Source: Streptomyces sp. HD (lineage in GTDB: Bacteria; Actinomycetota; Actinomycetes; Streptomycetales; Streptomycetaceae). Taken from it: 64,000 nt of DNA. A model generated the notes under the pieces. It made no database searches. It was not told the DNA's origin and saw only the letters and a list, made by a program, of their open reading frames with translations. Each line of letters starts with the position of its first letter. Position 1 is the stretch's first letter. The position numbers were made by a program, and so were the translations under genes. The stretch spans positions 124,001-188,000 of the forward strand of contig NZ_JAQMYP010000009.1 in the NCBI RefSeq assembly GCF_028369295.1, given 5' to 3'. This document shows positions 1 through 10,289 of the stretch, piece after piece.

Positions 1-167
1 TTGCGCACGATGCTGGTGGTGTGGGCCCGTACCGTGCGCTCCGCGATGCCCAGGCGGCGGGCGAGCCAGCGGTTCTGTTCCCCCGTGGCGAGCAGGAGCA
101 GCACCTCCCGCTCGCGGTGGGTCAGCGAGGAGAAGTCGAGCGCGTCCTCCCGTACGACAACAGTCAT
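1..167 (-). CDS. LuxR-family regulator, N-terminal part, runs off the window
   Basis: The 55 visible codons read MTVVVREDALDFSSLTHRER and continue through EVLLLLATGEQNRWLARRLG into IAERTVRAHTTSIVR. This is the LuxR/GerE helix-turn-helix pattern (LTxRExEVLxLxAxG, then the recognition helix). The start ATG is preceded by GGGGGAA at a normal distance on the minus strand, so this is a true 5' end. The HTH begins almost at residue 13, so the protein is either a small single-domain LuxR protein or carries extra domains beyond the window edge. It is divergent from the LuxR-like gene at 436; the 268-bp gap between them probably holds both promoters. Confidence 0.75.
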   Translation of the reverse strand, partial: MTVVVREDALDFSSLTHREREVLLLLATGEQNRWLARRLGIAERTVRAHTTSIVR

Positions 168-435
168 GTTTCCCCCAGTTTGTGTTTGTTCGGGTCCGTC
201 GGATTCCAGCCTGCCAAGCGAAGGCGCGCCGAGCGGGTCCCGTATGCCGCAGCTTGCTGCACGGGGGCGACACCATCCTGCCGACGGAGCGCCGTCTGGA
301 CCCGACGATTCCTTGACCAACGCGTTACCCTGTGTCCGAATCGAAAAGGTGGATTCCGCATCGCCGCGGCCTGACCAGCCATACGCGGTGATGCCTGCCA
401 CCGGCCCGGGTCGTACGGGGAAACACGGGGGAAGG

Positions 436-1446
436 ATGAACAGTGCGGGCAGCATGGGCCTGTTGGGCATCTCCGCGATGGAGGAGCGTGTCTACCGGCA
501 CTTCCTGAGAAATCCGGACACACCGACGGAGGACATCCACCTGCTCCTCCACACACCGCAGGAGGACGTCGGCGCCGCGCTGGACCGGCTCACCGAACTG
601 GGGCTGCTCCGCCGCGCGGAGCACGGGGACGACCCGGGAGGCAGCCTGACGGCGACGGACCCGGAGATCGCGGTGGGCCTGCTCACCGACCGGAGGCTGA
701 GCGAGCTGCACCATGAGTTGCAGCAGGTGACCAGGCCCCGCCACCTGGTCGCGGAACTCCGCGCGGAGCAGGGCGCCCGCATGCAGGGCGGCGGCGGGGT
801 GGAGCGGATGACGAACCTCGCGCAGATCCGCAACCGCCTCGACGACCTCGCGTTCTTCGCCCGCGAGGAGATCCTGTCCGTGGAGCCCTACAAGGCGCTC
901 ACCCCGGAGAACATCGAGCATGCCCGCCCGCTCGACCGGCGTTGCCTGCGCCGGGGCGTGCGCATCCGCAGCGTCGTACTGAAGGAAGCCCTGGACGACC
1001 CGCCCACCGCGGCCTATCTGCGCGAACTGTCCGCCCAGGGTGCCAGCATCAGGGCCGCCTCCGACATCGCCGAACGCATCCTGGTCTACGACCGCCACAC
1101 CGCCCTGGTCCCGGCCGACCCCGCGGACACCTCACGCGGCGCGCTGGTCGCCCAGGAGTCCGGCCTGGTGGCCAGCATCCTGTCCCTCTTCGACAAGATC
1201 TGGAGCCAGGCCACGGACCTCTCCCACCTCCTGGCCGACCCGGCCCCGGACGAGATCACCCTCTCCCCCATGGAGCTGGAGGTCCTCAAGTCCATGTGCC
1301 GGGTGACCAAGGACGAGATCGGCGCCCGCCAACTCGGCATCTCCCTGCGCACCTACCGCCGCCACGTGGCAGACGTCCTACGCCACCTGAACGCCAGCAA
1401 CCGCCCCCACGCAGCATTGCTGGCCCGCGAACGCGGCTGGATCTGA
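436..1446 (+). CDS. Helix-turn-helix regulator with C-terminal LuxR-type DNA-binding domain
   Basis: 336 aa. Residues 1-60 resemble a TrmB-like winged helix (MEERVYRHFLRNPDTPTEDI, then LDRLTELGLLRR). The middle carries a phospholipase-D-like/TrmB effector fold (residues about 100-250, with RCLRRGVRIRSVVL and DRHTALVP). Residues 275-336 form a GerE-like HTH (LSPMELEVLKSMC, then ARQLGISLRTYRRHVADVL). This architecture is common in Streptomyces regulators of unknown ligand. The open frame extends upstream to position 1, but that part lacks coding character and overlaps the divergent gene. ATG 436 directly after GGGGGAAGG is the sensible start. Target genes are not evident; the divergent LuxR gene may be one. 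Confidence 0.8.
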   Translation: MNSAGSMGLLGISAMEERVYRHFLRNPDTPTEDIHLLLHTPQEDVGAALDRLTELGLLRRAEHGDDPGGSLTATDPEIAVGLLTDRRLSELHHELQQVTRPRHLVAELRAEQGARMQGGGGVERMTNLAQIRNRLDDLAFFAREEILSVEPYKALTPENIEHARPLDRRCLRRGVRIRSVVLKEALDDPPTAAYLRELSAQGASIRAASDIAERILVYDRHTALVPADPADTSRGALVAQESGLVASILSLFDKIWSQATDLSHLLADPAPDEITLSPMELEVLKSMCRVTKDEIGARQLGISLRTYRRHVADVLRHLNASNRPHAALLARERGWI

Positions 1447-1605
1447 CACCCACACGCCCCTCTCACCCCGTCCGGCCTTTCCCGACGCCCACACGCCCCT
1501 CTCACCCCGTCCGGCCTTTCCCGACGCCCACACACGCCTCTCAGCCCATCCGGCGTTTCAGGACGAGCAGCGCCTCTCAGCCCGTCCGGCGTTTGAGGAC
1601 GAGGC
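1447..1605. repeat. Four tandem copies of a Streptomyces intergenic repeat
   Basis: Four diverged units of about 35-40 bp share the core CTCACCCCGTCCGGCCTTTC or CTCAGCCCGTCCGGCGTTTG, each followed by a GA(C)G-rich spacer. The first two copies are identical over the whole unit. The cluster lies between convergent genes. The GTCCGGCGTTTGAGGACGAG form is a familiar dispersed intergenic sequence in Streptomyces. Its function is unknown; it may act in termination or as a REP-like element. Confidence 0.75.
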
Positions 1606-1624
1606 CGTTCAGGCCGATGGGGGT

Positions 1625-1669
1625 CCAGGGGGCGGAGCCCCCTGGCGGGGTCGAAGGGGCGGAGCCCCT
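1625..1669. terminator. Two consecutive GC hairpins between convergent genes
   Basis: CCAGGGGGC-GGA-GCCCCCTGG (1625-1645) is followed by AGGGGC-GGA-GCCCCT (1655-1669). Both stems are perfect and share the same GGA loop, so they look like two copies of one element. There is no U-tract. They sit between the 3' ends of the genes ending at 1446 (+) and 1713 (-), so they could be bidirectional terminators of the tail-less type common in actinomycetes. Confidence 0.5.
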
Positions 1670-1712
1670 GGGGATGGGACGGGTAGGGGCGGCGGGGGCG
1701 AGAAAAGCCCCG

Positions 1713-1982
1713 TCAGCCACCCACCCGCAACTCCTGCGCGCCCCACGCCCGCAGAGCCGGATCCCCGAGAACACCCGCCAGCCACACCCGCACCGCATCA
1801 CCCGCCGAACCCGACGGGGGCCGGATCCGCAGATGGATCCGGCCCCCGTCCTCGTCGAGTCGCCAGTCATGGCCCCAGCCCTCGGGCAGCTTGCCGAGCA
1901 CCCTGATCACCGCGGTCGCGGCCGGCGCGTCACCGCCCGCCCTACGGACCAGCACCAGGTCCTGGAACTCCACAGTCGTCAT
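1713..1982 (-). CDS. Small hypothetical cytoplasmic protein
   Basis: 89 aa, MTTVEFQDLVLVRRAGGDAP onward. It has alternating hydrophobic/charged beta-strand-like segments (RLDEDGGRIHLRIRPPSGSA) and no membrane segment or signal peptide. I do not recognise a family. GC-rich third positions and a clear ATG support coding. It lies downstream of the small exported peptide gene on the same strand (24-bp gap), so the two may be cotranscribed. Confidence 0.55.
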   Translation of the reverse strand: MTTVEFQDLVLVRRAGGDAPAATAVIRVLGKLPEGWGHDWRLDEDGGRIHLRIRPPSGSAGDAVRVWLAGVLGDPALRAWGAQELRVGG

Positions 1983-2006
1983 CCACTTCCGTTCACTGCC
2001 ACCCGT

Positions 2007-2150
2007 TCACTGCCACCCGTTGACGGCCACGTGGACCGAGGGCCCGCCTCTGTCTCCGACCGTCACCGCCGCGCTCACCGGCAGCGCGACCAGCAACGCC
2101 AGGGCGAGTACCGGAATCCCTCTCCGCCTGACGGCCTTCGTCGTGGTCAT
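2007..2150 (-). CDS. Small exported or membrane peptide
   Basis: 47 aa, MTTTKAVRRRGIPVLALALL and then VALPVSAAVTVGDRGGPSVH. It has a basic N-terminus, a hydrophobic core of about 14 residues and a VSA-A signal-peptidase-like site, leaving a mature tail of about 20 residues. The start was chosen because GGGGAG lies 7 nt upstream of this ATG on the minus strand; upstream in-frame ATGs at 2183 and 2207 lack such a site. Function is unknown. Confidence 0.5.
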   Translation of the reverse strand: MTTTKAVRRRGIPVLALALLVALPVSAAVTVGDRGGPSVHVAVNGWQ

Positions 2151-2349
2151 TGCCGTGCTCCCCGTGTTCCCCCTGCTGTTCATGTCCACGACTCTGCCAG
2201 CGCGCACGGGCCGCCTCCAGAGCGATCGCTGTCAGGATCCTGCAGGACAGGGGCCACTTCCTGTCACCCGGTCGCCCCGGCTCCCGCGAACGCGCGAAGG
2301 CCCGGAGGTTCGACCGAACCTCCGGGCCCCACACACAACTGACCGCGCG

Positions 2350-2808
2350 TCAGTCCGACTGCTTCCGCTTGGGCGGCCGCCACACCACCAACGCACTGGT
2401 CTGCTGCACTTCCTGATACGGCACCAGATCGCGCCGGTAGGACGCGTGCACCGCCGCCTCCCGCTGCTGCATCGCCAAGGCGGCACCCTCGACGGCGGCC
2501 TGGAGTTCGGCCACCCTCGACTGCAGCGCGGCGACCTGGTTCTCCAGCTCGATGATGCGCTTGATGCCGGCCAGGTTGATGCCCTCGTCCTGTGACAACG
2601 CCTGCACCTGACGGAGCAGTTCGATGTCACGGGCCGAGTAGCGGCGCCCCCGGCCGGCCGTGCGGTCCGGGGACACCAGGCCGAGGCGGTCGTACTGGCG
2701 CAGTGTCTGCGGGTGCAGGCCGGAGAGCTGGGCCGCCACCGAGATGACGTAGACCGGGGTCTCCTCGGTCAGTTCATACGGATTGCGTCGACGGCCGTCC
2801 ATCTCCAT
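2350..2808 (-). CDS. hspR: HspR, MerR-family heat-shock repressor
   Basis: About 152 aa. Residues 15-90 form a MerR-type winged helix (YVISVAAQLSGLHPQTLRQY, then GRGRRYSARDIELLRQV), followed by a coiled coil (IIELENQVAALQSRVAELQA) and a short tail. HspR binds HAIR sites with DnaK as corepressor and shuts off the dnaK operon; such sites are present upstream of dnaK here. The gene is last in dnaK-grpE-dnaJ-hspR and overlaps the dnaJ stop (TGATG), so it is translationally coupled. Two ATGs are possible, 2808 and 2802. The sequence MDGRRRNPYELTEETPVYVI from 2802 matches the known HspR N-terminus, and GGGAG lies 4 or 10 nt upstream of them respectively. Confidence 0.95.
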   Translation of the reverse strand: MEMDGRRRNPYELTEETPVYVISVAAQLSGLHPQTLRQYDRLGLVSPDRTAGRGRRYSARDIELLRQVQALSQDEGINLAGIKRIIELENQVAALQSRVAELQAAVEGAALAMQQREAAVHASYRRDLVPYQEVQQTSALVVWRPPKRKQSD

Positions 2809-3989
2809 CAAGCTCCCTTCGCGGCCTGGAACAGCTCCGCCCGCGGATCCTCACCCGCGGTCGCCTCGCGATACGCCTCAAGCGCGTCACGAGCCTTCCC
2901 CGTCACGTCCTTCGGGACACTCACCTCGACGGTGACCAGCAGGTCTCCGCGGGTGCCGTCCTTGCGGACCGCGCCCTTGCCCCGAGCCCGCATGGTGCGG
3001 CCGTTGGGCGTGCCGGGCGGCAGTTTCAGGGTGACCGGCGGCCCGCCCAGGGTGGGAACCCTGACCTCGCCGCCGAGGGCCGCCTCCGTGAAGGTCACGG
3101 GGACGGTCACCGTGAGGTTGTCGTCCTTTCGGCCGAACACCGGGTGCGCGTCGACGTGCACGGTGACGTACAGGTCACCGGCGGGACCGCCGCGCTCACC
3201 GGGCGCCCCCTTGCCGCGCAGCCGGATCCGCTGGCCGTCCGACACCCCGGCCGGGATGCGCACCTGCATCGTCCGGGACGACTTCGCCCGGCCGCTGCCC
3301 TTGCACTCCATGCACGGGTGCTCGGCGATCAGGCCGCGCCCCTTGCAGTCCGGGCAGGGGTCGGTCAGCGAGAAGCCGCCGCCCGAACCCCGGGCCACCT
3401 GGCCGGTGCCGACGCAGGTCGGGCACACCCTCGGCGTGCCGTTCTTGTCGCCGGTGCCCGCGCAGGCCTTGCACGGCGACTGCGAGGACATCCGCAGCGG
3501 GACCGTGGCCCCCTCGATCGCCTCGGTGAAGCTGAGGGTGACCTCGGTGTCGATGTCCTGGCCCCGACGCGGCTGGGTACGGGTCGTGCCCGTGCCGCCC
3601 CGGTTGAACAGGCCCCCGAAGACGTCACCGAGTCCGCCGCCGAAGCCGCCGGCTCCCCCCTGGCCCTGGGCGCCGCCTCCGAAGAGGTCGCCCAGGTCGA
3701 AGTTGAAGGAACCGCCGCCCGCGCCGCCCGGCCCCGGACGGAAGCCGCCGTTGCCGAAGAGGGCGCGTGCCTCGTCGTACTCCTTGCGCTTCTTGGGGTC
3801 GCCGAGGACGTCGTTCGCCTCGGAGATCTCCTTGAAGCGCTCCTCCGCCTTGGCGTTGCCCTTGTTGGCGTCCGGGTGGTTCTCGCGGGCGAGCTTCCGG
3901 TACGCCTTCTTGATCTCGGCCTCGGTGGCGTCCTTGGGGACGCCGAGGACCTTGTAGAAGTCCTTCTCGATGAAGTCCTTGGTGCTCAT
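2808..3989 (-). CDS. dnaJ: Chaperone DnaJ
   Basis: 393 aa, the normal length for a type I DnaJ. The J domain (about residues 9-75) carries the HPD motif (ARENHPDANKG) that stimulates the DnaK ATPase. A Gly/Phe-rich linker (GGGSFNFDLGDLFGGG) follows, then four zinc motifs (CKACAGTG, CPTCVGTG, CPDCKGRG, CMECKGSG) and the C-terminal substrate-binding domains. It delivers unfolded clients to DnaK. It is third in the operon, 36 bp after grpE, and overlaps hspR at its stop. Confidence 0.97.
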   Translation of the reverse strand: MSTKDFIEKDFYKVLGVPKDATEAEIKKAYRKLARENHPDANKGNAKAEERFKEISEANDVLGDPKKRKEYDEARALFGNGGFRPGPGGAGGGSFNFDLGDLFGGGAQGQGGAGGFGGGLGDVFGGLFNRGGTGTTRTQPRRGQDIDTEVTLSFTEAIEGATVPLRMSSQSPCKACAGTGDKNGTPRVCPTCVGTGQVARGSGGGFSLTDPCPDCKGRGLIAEHPCMECKGSGRAKSSRTMQVRIPAGVSDGQRIRLRGKGAPGERGGPAGDLYVTVHVDAHPVFGRKDDNLTVTVPVTFTEAALGGEVRVPTLGGPPVTLKLPPGTPNGRTMRARGKGAVRKDGTRGDLLVTVEVSVPKDVTGKARDALEAYREATAGEDPRAELFQAAKGA

Positions 3990-4025
3990 CCTCGACGTCC
4001 CTCCTCTCTCGTCGTCAGGTCAACG

Positions 4026-4693
4026 TCAGCCCTCGTCCGGGCCACCGCTCTCCTTGTCGTCGGCCGCCGCGGCGCTCTCCTCGGACCCCTCGCCCTTGAC
4101 CGCCTGCGCACCCGGCTGGGGCTCGGCGACGGCCACCCGCGCGGGGCGGATGGTGCGCTCGCCGATGCGATACCCCGGCTGGAGGATCGCGACGCAGGTC
4201 GTCTCGGTGACGTCCGGCGCGTAGCTGTGCATCAGCGCCTCGTGGATCGTCGGGTCGAAGGGCTCGCCCTCCTTGCCGAACTGCTGCAGACCCATCTTCG
4301 CGGCGACGGTCTCCAGCGACTCCGCGACGGACTTGAATCCGCCGACGAGTTCGCCGTGTTCCCGCGCGCGGCCGATGTCGTCGAGCACGGGCAGGAGCTC
4401 GGTCAGGAGGTTCGCGATGGCGATCTCCTTGACCGTGATCCGGTCGCGCTCGACGCGGCGGCGATAGTTCTGGAACTCGGCCTGGAGCCGCTGGAGGTCC
4501 GCGGTGCGCTCTTCGAGCGCCTTGCGCACCTGGTCCAGCTGGGCCGTCAGACCGGCGATCTGTACTGATGCGTCCCCGGCCGGGGCCGCCCCCTCTGCGT
4601 TCGAAGAGGTTGCGGCCGCCGACTCGGCGTCTTCAGGGGTGGCGCCGGAGGGGACGTCAGGCTTCTCGTCGAAGCCCGGGGTCTCCTCCGTCA

Positions 4694-4694
<1 letters not shown>
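4026..4694 (-). CDS. grpE: Nucleotide exchange factor GrpE
   Basis: 222 aa. It has an acidic, low-complexity N-terminus (residues 1-45), a long coiled coil (LTAQLDQVRKALEERTADLQ) and a C-terminal beta domain with the GrpE signature around VLDDIGRAREHGELVGGFKS and LQQFGKEGEPFDPTIHEALM. It releases ADP from DnaK. The ATG overlaps the dnaK stop (TAATG), so expression is coupled. The acidic/Ala-rich tail (EESAAAADDKESGGPDEG) is typical of Streptomyces GrpE. Confidence 0.96.
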
Positions 4695-6544
<1,850 letters not shown>

Positions 6545-6563
6545 GGTGAATTCCTCCAGCTGA

Positions 6564-6584
6564 CTTGAGTGGAACGGACTCAAG
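6564..6584. promoter_or_regulatory. HAIR operator 1 (HspR binding site)
   Basis: CTTGAGT-N7-ACTCAAG is an exact match to the HAIR consensus. It overlaps the -10 region of the candidate dnaK promoter and lies 19 bp upstream of the dnaK start, so bound HspR would block initiation. Confidence 0.92.
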
Positions 6585-6611
6585 TGTGCATGACGCCCCC
6601 CGCTCGGTCAA
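6583..6611 (-). promoter_or_regulatory. Candidate vegetative dnaK promoter
   Basis: On the minus strand, TTGACC (6611-6606), 17 nt, then CACACT (6588-6583). The -35 is good and the -10 weak. The hexamers lie between the two HAIR copies with the -10 touching operator 1, as expected for a HspR-repressed housekeeping-sigma promoter. Confidence 0.6.
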
Positions 6612-6615
6612 CAGA

Positions 6616-6636
6616 GCTGAGTCGACCCCACTCAAC
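6616..6636. promoter_or_regulatory. HAIR operator 2, imperfect
   Basis: GCTGAGT-CGACCCC-ACTCAAC keeps the TGAGT-N7-ACTCA core and the 7-nt spacer, but the outer bases deviate. Its centre is 52 bp upstream of operator 1, just before the -35 box. This suggests cooperative HspR binding on both sides of the promoter. Confidence 0.75.
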
Positions 6637-6638
6637 TC

Positions 6639-7703
6639 TTATCCGTTCCTTACGCGCAACTGGCCTGTGACCTGCGTAGATGTGGCATGAGGAGCAGTCC
6701 CAAAGGGATCCCCTAAGGGAAAAGAGGGTTGACGCCGAGCCCCGTAGACCTTGATCCGAAGCAGTCCGAGTACGGCCATGAAGGCGGTCGCCCCCACCCA
6801 GTACACCCCGGACACGGCCATCCATCCCATGTGCACGAGGACGGCGACGAGCACCCCGGCGAAGGACGCGACACCGAGGAGGACCGTCACGCCCGGCGGG
6901 GTGAGGCCGAGCCGGCGCATCCGGTGGGCGAGATGGTCGGGTCCGCCACGCAGCAGCGGCCGTCCGGCCAGTCTGCGGGACAGCGTCACGAGGAGCAGGT
7001 CGGCGGTGGCGAGGGCGGTGAGCGCGTACAGCACGCCCGCGCCCGACACCGGATCGCGTCCGGCCCGGGTGATCACGGCCGACGCGGCCAGCACGAACCC
7101 GACGAACAGGGACCCGCACGCCCCGAACCCGATCCGCGCGGGCGGCCAGTTGTGCATGAGGAACCCGGTCAGGGCGGCCGCCAGCACGCTCAGCAGCACG
7201 GCGAGCGCGTCCATCACCTCGGCCGCGGCGAGCAGACCGACCCCGAAGGCGGTGACGACCCCGACGGTGCCGGCCAGCCCGTCCGCGTGGTCGAGCGACT
7301 TGAAGCCGAGGGTCACCAGGACGATGCAGCCGACGGCCGGCACCCCCAGCAGGAAGCCCGTCTCGCCGTACGGCACCACGCAGGCCGCCGCCACGGCCGT
7401 ACCGCCGACCAGGAACCGCGCCTTCACCCGCCGTACGTCGGCGACCAGCCCGAGCAGGGCGACGGCGCCGGCGGCGATCAGCAGCCGTCTGATCTCGGGG
7501 CCCAGCGGGGCGATGCCCGCCCACTCCCAGCCGGCGACGACCAGGCAGGTCGTGAGGACGACACCCGCCCCGCCCAGCAACGGCAGGGGCCGCTGCCGCC
7601 GACGGTCGATGACGCCGAGGCGCAGCGCGGGCAGCCGGAACAGCGCCGACAGGAAGGCGGCGATGAGGAGGGCGGCGGTGGCGGCGGCGATCCCGTACAA
7701 CAC
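6639..7703 (-). CDS. WecA/MraY-like membrane protein with degenerate active site
   Basis: 354 aa, about ten membrane segments, aligning to the polyprenyl-phosphate HexNAc-1-phosphate transferase family: RPLPLLGGAGV (loop 1), FKSLDHADGLAG (about 134-145), PPARIGFGACGSLFVGF (about 187-203) and DHLAHRM in the cytoplasmic loop. Active members need a DD pair near residue 89, N-x-x-x-D in the second motif and Asp in GD(T/A)GSLF. Here these read A88-D89, K135 and A195. The fold is clear but catalysis is doubtful. The GTG start has no ribosome site; TAACCT lies 6 nt upstream, fitting a leaderless transcript. The gene ends 3 bp before HAIR operator 2. Confidence 0.7.
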   Translation of the reverse strand: MLYGIAAATAALLIAAFLSALFRLPALRLGVIDRRRQRPLPLLGGAGVVLTTCLVVAGWEWAGIAPLGPEIRRLLIAAGAVALLGLVADVRRVKARFLVGGTAVAAACVVPYGETGFLLGVPAVGCIVLVTLGFKSLDHADGLAGTVGVVTAFGVGLLAAAEVMDALAVLLSVLAAALTGFLMHNWPPARIGFGACGSLFVGFVLAASAVITRAGRDPVSGAGVLYALTALATADLLLVTLSRRLAGRPLLRGGPDHLAHRMRRLGLTPPGVTVLLGVASFAGVLVAVLVHMGWMAVSGVYWVGATAFMAVLGLLRIKVYGARRQPSFPLGDPFGTAPHATSTQVTGQLRVRNG

Positions 7704-7904
7704 GGAGCTAGGTTAGTGCCGTATATCCCATTTCGAGATGAATTACACGATCGGATCTTAAGGCAACCCTCAGCGACTCAGATCACCTCGCCCCTGGCTA
7801 CAGTGCGACAGAGGATGCGGGTAGTCTCAGAGGACTGCATAAGTTACCGCTTAGTAATGTCGAGGAACCCCCTCGAAACCACCTCGCAGGCCCGAGGAGC
7901 CCCA

Positions 7905-10187
7905 ATGCAACTCGCCGCGATCATCGTGTCGCTGGTGCTGACCGTGGTCGGCGTTGCGCTGCTCGCACGCGCCATCGGCCAGTTCGTCCGGTACTTCAAA
8001 CTCGGCCAGCCGGTGCCGGCCGGCAGCCGGACCGACAACCCCTACGCGCGCAGCGTGACGCTGGTGCGGGAGTTCCTCGGTCACACCCGGATGAACCGGT
8101 GGGGCATCGTCGGCTTCGCCCACTGGTTCGTGGCCGTGGGCTTCCTGACGCTGCCGCCGACCCTGGCCCAGGCCTTCGGCCAGCTCTTCCAGGCCGACTG
8201 GACGCTGCCGGTCATCGGCGGGTTCCTGCCGTTCGAGCTCTACATCGAGTTCATCGGCGTGATGACCATCCTGGGCATCGCCGTCCTGATGGTCATCCGC
8301 TTGCTGAGCCTGCCGTCCCGGGCGGGCCGCAAGTCGCGCTTCGCCGGCTCCAAGGCCGGTCAGGCGTACTTCGTCGAGTACGTCATCCTCACCATCGGCC
8401 TCGCGATCTACGTGCTGCGCGGCCTGGAGGGTGCGATCCACCACGTGGAGCACTACGAGGCCGCGTACTTCGCCTCGTATCCGCTGGTCCTGGCCTTCAA
8501 GGGCCTGAGCGTCCCCACCCTCCAGACCCTGATCTACTTCACCGCGATGGTGAAGATCAGCACCTCGTTCATCTGGATGATCGTGGTCTCGCTCAACACC
8601 AACATGGGCGTGGCCTGGCACCGCTTCCTGGGTTTCCCGAACATCTGGTTCAAGCGCAACGCGACGGGCGAGACGGCCCTCGGCGCCCTGCAGCCCATGA
8701 CCTCCGGCGGCAAGCCGATCGACTTCACCGACCCCGGTGACGACGACGTCTTCGGCGTGTCCCAGGTCGAGCAGTTCTCCTGGAAGGGCCTGCTGGACTT
8801 CTCCACCTGCACCGAGTGCGGCCGCTGCCAGTCGCAGTGCCCCGCCTGGAACACGGGCAAGCCCCTCTCCCCCAAGCTCCTGATCATGTCCCTGCGCGAC
8901 CACGCGCACGCCAAGGCGCCGTACCTGCTGGCCGGCGGCGGCAAGACCATGGAGGGCGAGGAGAAGGCGTCCGAGGAGCAGCTCAAGGACGTCCCCGCGG
9001 CCGCCCTCGCGGAGGCCGAGCGTCCGCTGATCGGCACGGTCGAGGAGAACGGCGTCATCGACCCGGACGTGCTGTGGTCCTGCACCACCTGCGGCGCCTG
9101 TGTCGAGCAGTGCCCGGTCGACATCGAGCACATCGACCACATCGTCGACATGCGCCGCTACCAGGTGATGATCGAGTCCGCGTTCCCGTCCGAGGCGGGC
9201 ACGATGCTCAAGAACCTGGAGAAGAAGGGCAACCCCTGGGGCCTGGCGAAGAAGCAGCGCCTGGAATGGCTCAAGGAGCTCGACTTCGAGGTCCCGGTCG
9301 TCGGCAAGGACATCGAGGACCTGACCGAGGTCGAGTACCTGTACTGGGTCGGCTGCGCCGGCGCCCTCGAAGACCGCGCCAAGAAGACCACCAAGGCCTT
9401 CGCCGAGCTGCTCCACATCGCGGGCGTCAAGTTCGCGATCATGGGCGGCGACGAGAAGTGCACCGGTGACTCCGCCCGCCGCCTGGGCAACGAGCCCCTC
9501 TTCCAGGAGCTCGGCATGGAGAACGTCATGGCACTGAACATGGCGTTCGGCGAGGAGATGGACGACGAGGGCAACGTCACGCCCGAGTCGAAGAAGCCGA
9601 GGTCGGCGAAGAAGATCGTCGCCACCTGCCCGCACTGCCTGAACACGATCGGCAACGAGTACCCGCAGATCGGCGGCGACTACGAGGTCATCCACCACAC
9701 CCAGCTGCTCCAGCACCTGGTGGACGAGGGCAAGCTGGTCCCGGTGACCCCGGTCGAGGGCATCATCACCTACCACGACCCCTGCTACCTGGGCCGCCAC
9801 AACAAGATCTACACGCCCCCGCGCGAGATCATCGCCAGCGTCCCGGGCATCCGCAACGAGGAGATGCACCGCCACAAGGAGCGCGGCTTCTGCTGCGGCG
9901 CCGGCGGCGCGCGGATGTGGATGGAGGAGCGGATCGGCAAGCGCATCAACAACGAGCGTGTCGATGAGGCTCTGTCCGTCAACCCGGACATCGTCTCCAC
10001 GGCCTGCCCGTTCTGCCTCGTCATGCTGACCGACTCGGTCAACGGCAAGAAGAACGACGGCAAGGCCAAGGAGTCCATCCAGGTCGTCGACGTCGCCCAG
10101 CTGCTGCTGGAGTCGGTCAAGACCCCGGTCGACCCGGAGGACGCCGCGGAGACGGAGAGCGAGCCGGAGCCGGAGCCGGTGAAGTAA
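7905..10187 (+). CDS. Membrane-anchored Fe-S oxidoreductase, HdrD/GlcF-like (CCG domains)
   Basis: 760 aa. The N-terminal 250 residues hold about five membrane helices, related to the b-type cytochrome NarI-like subunit (VRYFKLGQ, GFAHWFVAVGFLTL). Two 4Fe-4S clusters follow (CTECGRCQSQCPAW and CTTCGACVEQCPVD), then two cysteine-rich CCG domains (ATCPHCLNTIGNEYPQ, RGFCCGAGGARMWMEE, STACPFCLVM). The family moves electrons between the membrane quinone pool and a cytoplasmic partner that is not encoded next to it. GAGGAG 6 nt before ATG 7905 fixes the start. It is a housekeeping-type monocistronic gene in actinomycetes and ends at a strong terminator. Confidence 0.9.
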   Translation: MQLAAIIVSLVLTVVGVALLARAIGQFVRYFKLGQPVPAGSRTDNPYARSVTLVREFLGHTRMNRWGIVGFAHWFVAVGFLTLPPTLAQAFGQLFQADWTLPVIGGFLPFELYIEFIGVMTILGIAVLMVIRLLSLPSRAGRKSRFAGSKAGQAYFVEYVILTIGLAIYVLRGLEGAIHHVEHYEAAYFASYPLVLAFKGLSVPTLQTLIYFTAMVKISTSFIWMIVVSLNTNMGVAWHRFLGFPNIWFKRNATGETALGALQPMTSGGKPIDFTDPGDDDVFGVSQVEQFSWKGLLDFSTCTECGRCQSQCPAWNTGKPLSPKLLIMSLRDHAHAKAPYLLAGGGKTMEGEEKASEEQLKDVPAAALAEAERPLIGTVEENGVIDPDVLWSCTTCGACVEQCPVDIEHIDHIVDMRRYQVMIESAFPSEAGTMLKNLEKKGNPWGLAKKQRLEWLKELDFEVPVVGKDIEDLTEVEYLYWVGCAGALEDRAKKTTKAFAELLHIAGVKFAIMGGDEKCTGDSARRLGNEPLFQELGMENVMALNMAFGEEMDDEGNVTPESKKPRSAKKIVATCPHCLNTIGNEYPQIGGDYEVIHHTQLLQHLVDEGKLVPVTPVEGIITYHDPCYLGRHNKIYTPPREIIASVPGIRNEEMHRHKERGFCCGAGGARMWMEERIGKRINNERVDEALSVNPDIVSTACPFCLVMLTDSVNGKKNDGKAKESIQVVDVAQLLLESVKTPVDPEDAAETESEPEPEPVK

Positions 10188-10204
10188 CCGGACCCGACAA
10201 GCAC

Positions 10205-10245
10205 CACGGCGCCCCCTGTTCCTGTACGGGACAGGGGGCGCCGTG
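10205..10245 (+). terminator. Strong GC hairpin terminator
   Basis: CACGGCGCCCCCTGT and ACAGGGGGCGCCGTG form a perfect 15-bp stem around an 11-nt loop, followed by TTGCGG. It lies 18 bp after the Fe-S oxidoreductase stop. Confidence 0.85.
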
Positions 10246-10289
10246 TTGCGGCAGGCTGTACGCAGGACTGATCGGAAAGGACCTACGGC

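Noticed and set aside
6729..7904. N-terminal extension of the Fe-S oxidoreductase by 392 codons
   Set aside because: The extension is antisense to the WecA/MraY-like gene, has no homology-like features and no start signal. ATG 7905 has a good ribosome site.
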